DNA of 64,000 nucleotides from Gemmata palustris. GTDB taxonomy: Bacteria > Planctomycetota > Planctomycetia > Gemmatales > Gemmataceae. Below, piece by piece: positions 62,665 through 64,000 of this stretch. The position numbers and the translations under genes were made by a program. Position 1 is the stretch's first letter, and each line of letters starts with the position of its first letter. The notes beneath the pieces were generated by a model that made no database searches, was not told the DNA's origin, and was given only the letters and a program-made list of their open reading frames with translations. Location of the stretch: NCBI RefSeq assembly GCF_017939745.1, contig NZ_JAGKQQ010000001.1:1736001-1800000 (forward strand), written 5' to 3'.

Positions 62665-64000
62665 ATGACACCTCTCACCGAACTCTCCGCCGAAGAAAAT
62701 GCAATCCGCCTCGGCGGGGGCGCCAAGGCCATCGACCGGCAGCACGAGAAGTCGCGCCTTACCGCGCGCGAGCGCGTCGCGCAGTTCCTCGACCCCGGCA
62801 CCGAGTTGTTCGAGTTGGGGCTGTGGGCCGCGTGGAAGATGTACGCCGAGTGGGGCGGCGCGCCCTCGGCCGGAGTGGTGACGGGCGTGGGCACCGTCTC
62901 CGGGCGGCACGTCATGGTGATCGCGAACGACGCGACCGTGAAGGCCGGCGCGTTCTTCCCGATGACGTGCAAGAAGGTGCTGCGCGCGCAGCGCATCGCG
63001 TTCGAGAACCGGCTCCCGCTCGTGTACCTCGTCGATTCCGCCGGCGTGTTCCTGCCGCTGCAGGACGAAGTGTTCCCGGACGAGGACGACTTCGGCCGCA
63101 TTTTCCGCAACAACGCGGTCATCTCGGCCGCGGGTGTCCCACAGTTCGCCGCGATCATGGGGAACTGCGTCGCGGGCGGCGGGTACCTGCCGGTGCTGTG
63201 CGACGTGCTCCTCATGACGGAGGGGAGCGGGCTGTACCTCGCGGGGCCGGCGTTGGTGAAGGCCGCGATCGGTCAGGTGGTCGATTCGGAATCGCTCGGC
63301 GGCGCGAAGATGCACGCCGCGATCAGCGGGACCATCGACTACCGCGAACCGACCGACGAGGCGTGCCTCGAGCGCTTGCGGCGCCTGGTGGCCGCGCTGC
63401 CCGAGGACAAGCGCGCCGGCGCGGTGAGCCCGCCCGCACCGGCGGGGGCCGAGTGGAGCGACTTCACCCAGCCCGAGTACGACGTGCGCGACCTGCTCAA
63501 ACGGGTCTTCGACGATGCGCCCTTCGACGAGTACAAGGCCGACTACGGGCGCACGATCGTGTGCGGGTGGGGCAAACTCGGCGGGCAAACGGTCGGCGTG
63601 GTGGCGAACCAGAAGTTGCGCGTCCGGGCCACCGTGCCGGCCGCGAAGGGCGCCGCCGACAAACCGGGCCACTTCGAGGACGGGCCGCTCCAGTTCGGCG
63701 GGGTGATCTACGTCGATTCCGCGGAGAAGGCCGCCCGGTTCGTGATGGACTGCAACCAGCTCCGCGTGCCCATCCTGTTCGTGCAGAACGTGAACGGGTT
63801 CATGGTGGGCAAGGACTCCGAACAGTCCGGGATCATCAAGGCCGGCGCGAAACTGGTGAACGCGATCTCGAACAGCGTGGTGCCGAAGCTCACGCTCATC
63901 ACCGGCGGGTCTTACGGGGCCGGGAACTACGCGCTGTGCGGGAAGGCGTTCGACCCGCGCGTCATCCTCGCGTGGCCCACGGCCCAGTACGCGGTGATGG
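62665..64000 (+). CDS. Acyl-CoA carboxylase carboxyltransferase (beta) subunit, cut by window end
   Basis: Open from ATG 62665 to the last base (445 codons). Biotin-dependent carboxyltransferase features: EKSRLTARERVAQFLDPG, GVVTGVGTVSGRHVMVIAND, the LVDSAGVFLPLQDEVFPDE site, FRNNAVISAAGVPQFAAIMG and GNCVAGGGYLPVLCDVLLMT, later ILFVQNVNGFMVGKDSEQSG. These point to the methylcrotonyl-CoA (MccB) or propionyl-CoA type, most like MccB. It transfers carboxyl from biotin to acyl-CoA with an alpha subunit that is probably downstream. Confidence 0.85.
   Translation, partial: MTPLTELSAEENAIRLGGGAKAIDRQHEKSRLTARERVAQFLDPGTELFELGLWAAWKMYAEWGGAPSAGVVTGVGTVSGRHVMVIANDATVKAGAFFPMTCKKVLRAQRIAFENRLPLVYLVDSAGVFLPLQDEVFPDEDDFGRIFRNNAVISAAGVPQFAAIMGNCVAGGGYLPVLCDVLLMTEGSGLYLAGPALVKAAIGQVVDSESLGGAKMHAAISGTIDYREPTDEACLERLRRLVAALPEDKRAGAVSPPAPAGAEWSDFTQPEYDVRDLLKRVFDDAPFDEYKADYGRTIVCGWGKLGGQTVGVVANQKLRVRATVPAAKGAADKPGHFEDGPLQFGGVIYVDSAEKAARFVMDCNQLRVPILFVQNVNGFMVGKDSEQSGIIKAGAKLVNAISNSVVPKLTLITGGSYGAGNYALCGKAFDPRVILAWPTAQYAVM

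Noticed and set aside
1-64000. CRISPR array.
   Set aside because: No regularly spaced repeats were seen anywhere; the Gly-rich repeat at 40.2 kb is protein-coding.

Overview
The window is high-GC DNA that reads like a planctomycete of the Gemmata type (Gemmataceae). Supporting signs are a TIGR03067-like secreted protein, DUF1580-like excisionase-type proteins, an ECF sigma factor with a membrane-anchored C-terminal extension, fragments of large Gemmata-style proteins, and many long perfect inverted repeats at gene ends. Taxonomy is inferred from gene content only.

Layout. 0-9.8 kb: the end of a hybrid histidine kinase, a TIGR03067-like protein, a small gene graveyard (pieces of a multicopper oxidase, a malic enzyme and a Gemmata-type module fused within 1 kb), and a formate dehydrogenase operon read leftwards. 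The catalytic subunit has an in-frame UGA followed by a textbook bacterial SECIS hairpin, so it is a selenoprotein rather than two ORFs. A kinase-like pseudogene carrying a MITE and a NUDIX hydrolase follow. 9.9-16.2 kb: a leftward operon of mobile-element genes (TOPRIM primase, P-loop helicase-like protein with a frameshift, DUF1580-like protein, zinc ribbon, unknowns). 17.2-37.7 kb: a defence island. One arm, on the minus strand, is a C5 DNA methyltransferase plus a Cas4/Dna2-like Fe-S nuclease-helicase that has been cut in two by an 88-bp MITE. The other arm, on the plus strand, is SNF2-type helicase, PIN nuclease, DUF4391-like protein, type III-like Mod and Res, facing a PLD nuclease. mod and res are broken by three different insertion sequences and many small indels. 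38-39.2 kb: a tyrosine integrase with its terminator beside tRNA-Ala(CGC), the likely integration site of the island.

39.3-64 kb is mostly intact chromosome: secreted proteins, an arginase-fold protein, an Hsp70 coupled to an unknown gene, an RND efflux pump with a MarR regulator and three matching palindromic operators, then a tightly coupled three-gene operon (DUF559 endonuclease, winged-helix-like protein, large double ATPase with a HerA-like half) that looks like an uncharacterised defence or DNA-processing system. After that come an SDR, a DUF2892/SRPBCC-like protein, a zinc alcohol dehydrogenase, a lipoprotein, the ECF sigma factor, an IS relic zone, a dienelactone hydrolase-like enzyme and the start of an acyl-CoA carboxylase beta subunit cut by the window edge.

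The main themes are (1) an IS5-like element and two MITEs that share its ends and TAA-type target duplications, both MITEs inside genes whose frame is restored by in-silico excision; (2) a decaying but reconstructable restriction/defence island; (3) an intact candidate defence operon at 49.6-55.0 kb. Single-base indels cluster in the island, often in G/C runs, so either pseudogenisation or assembly error could explain some of them.
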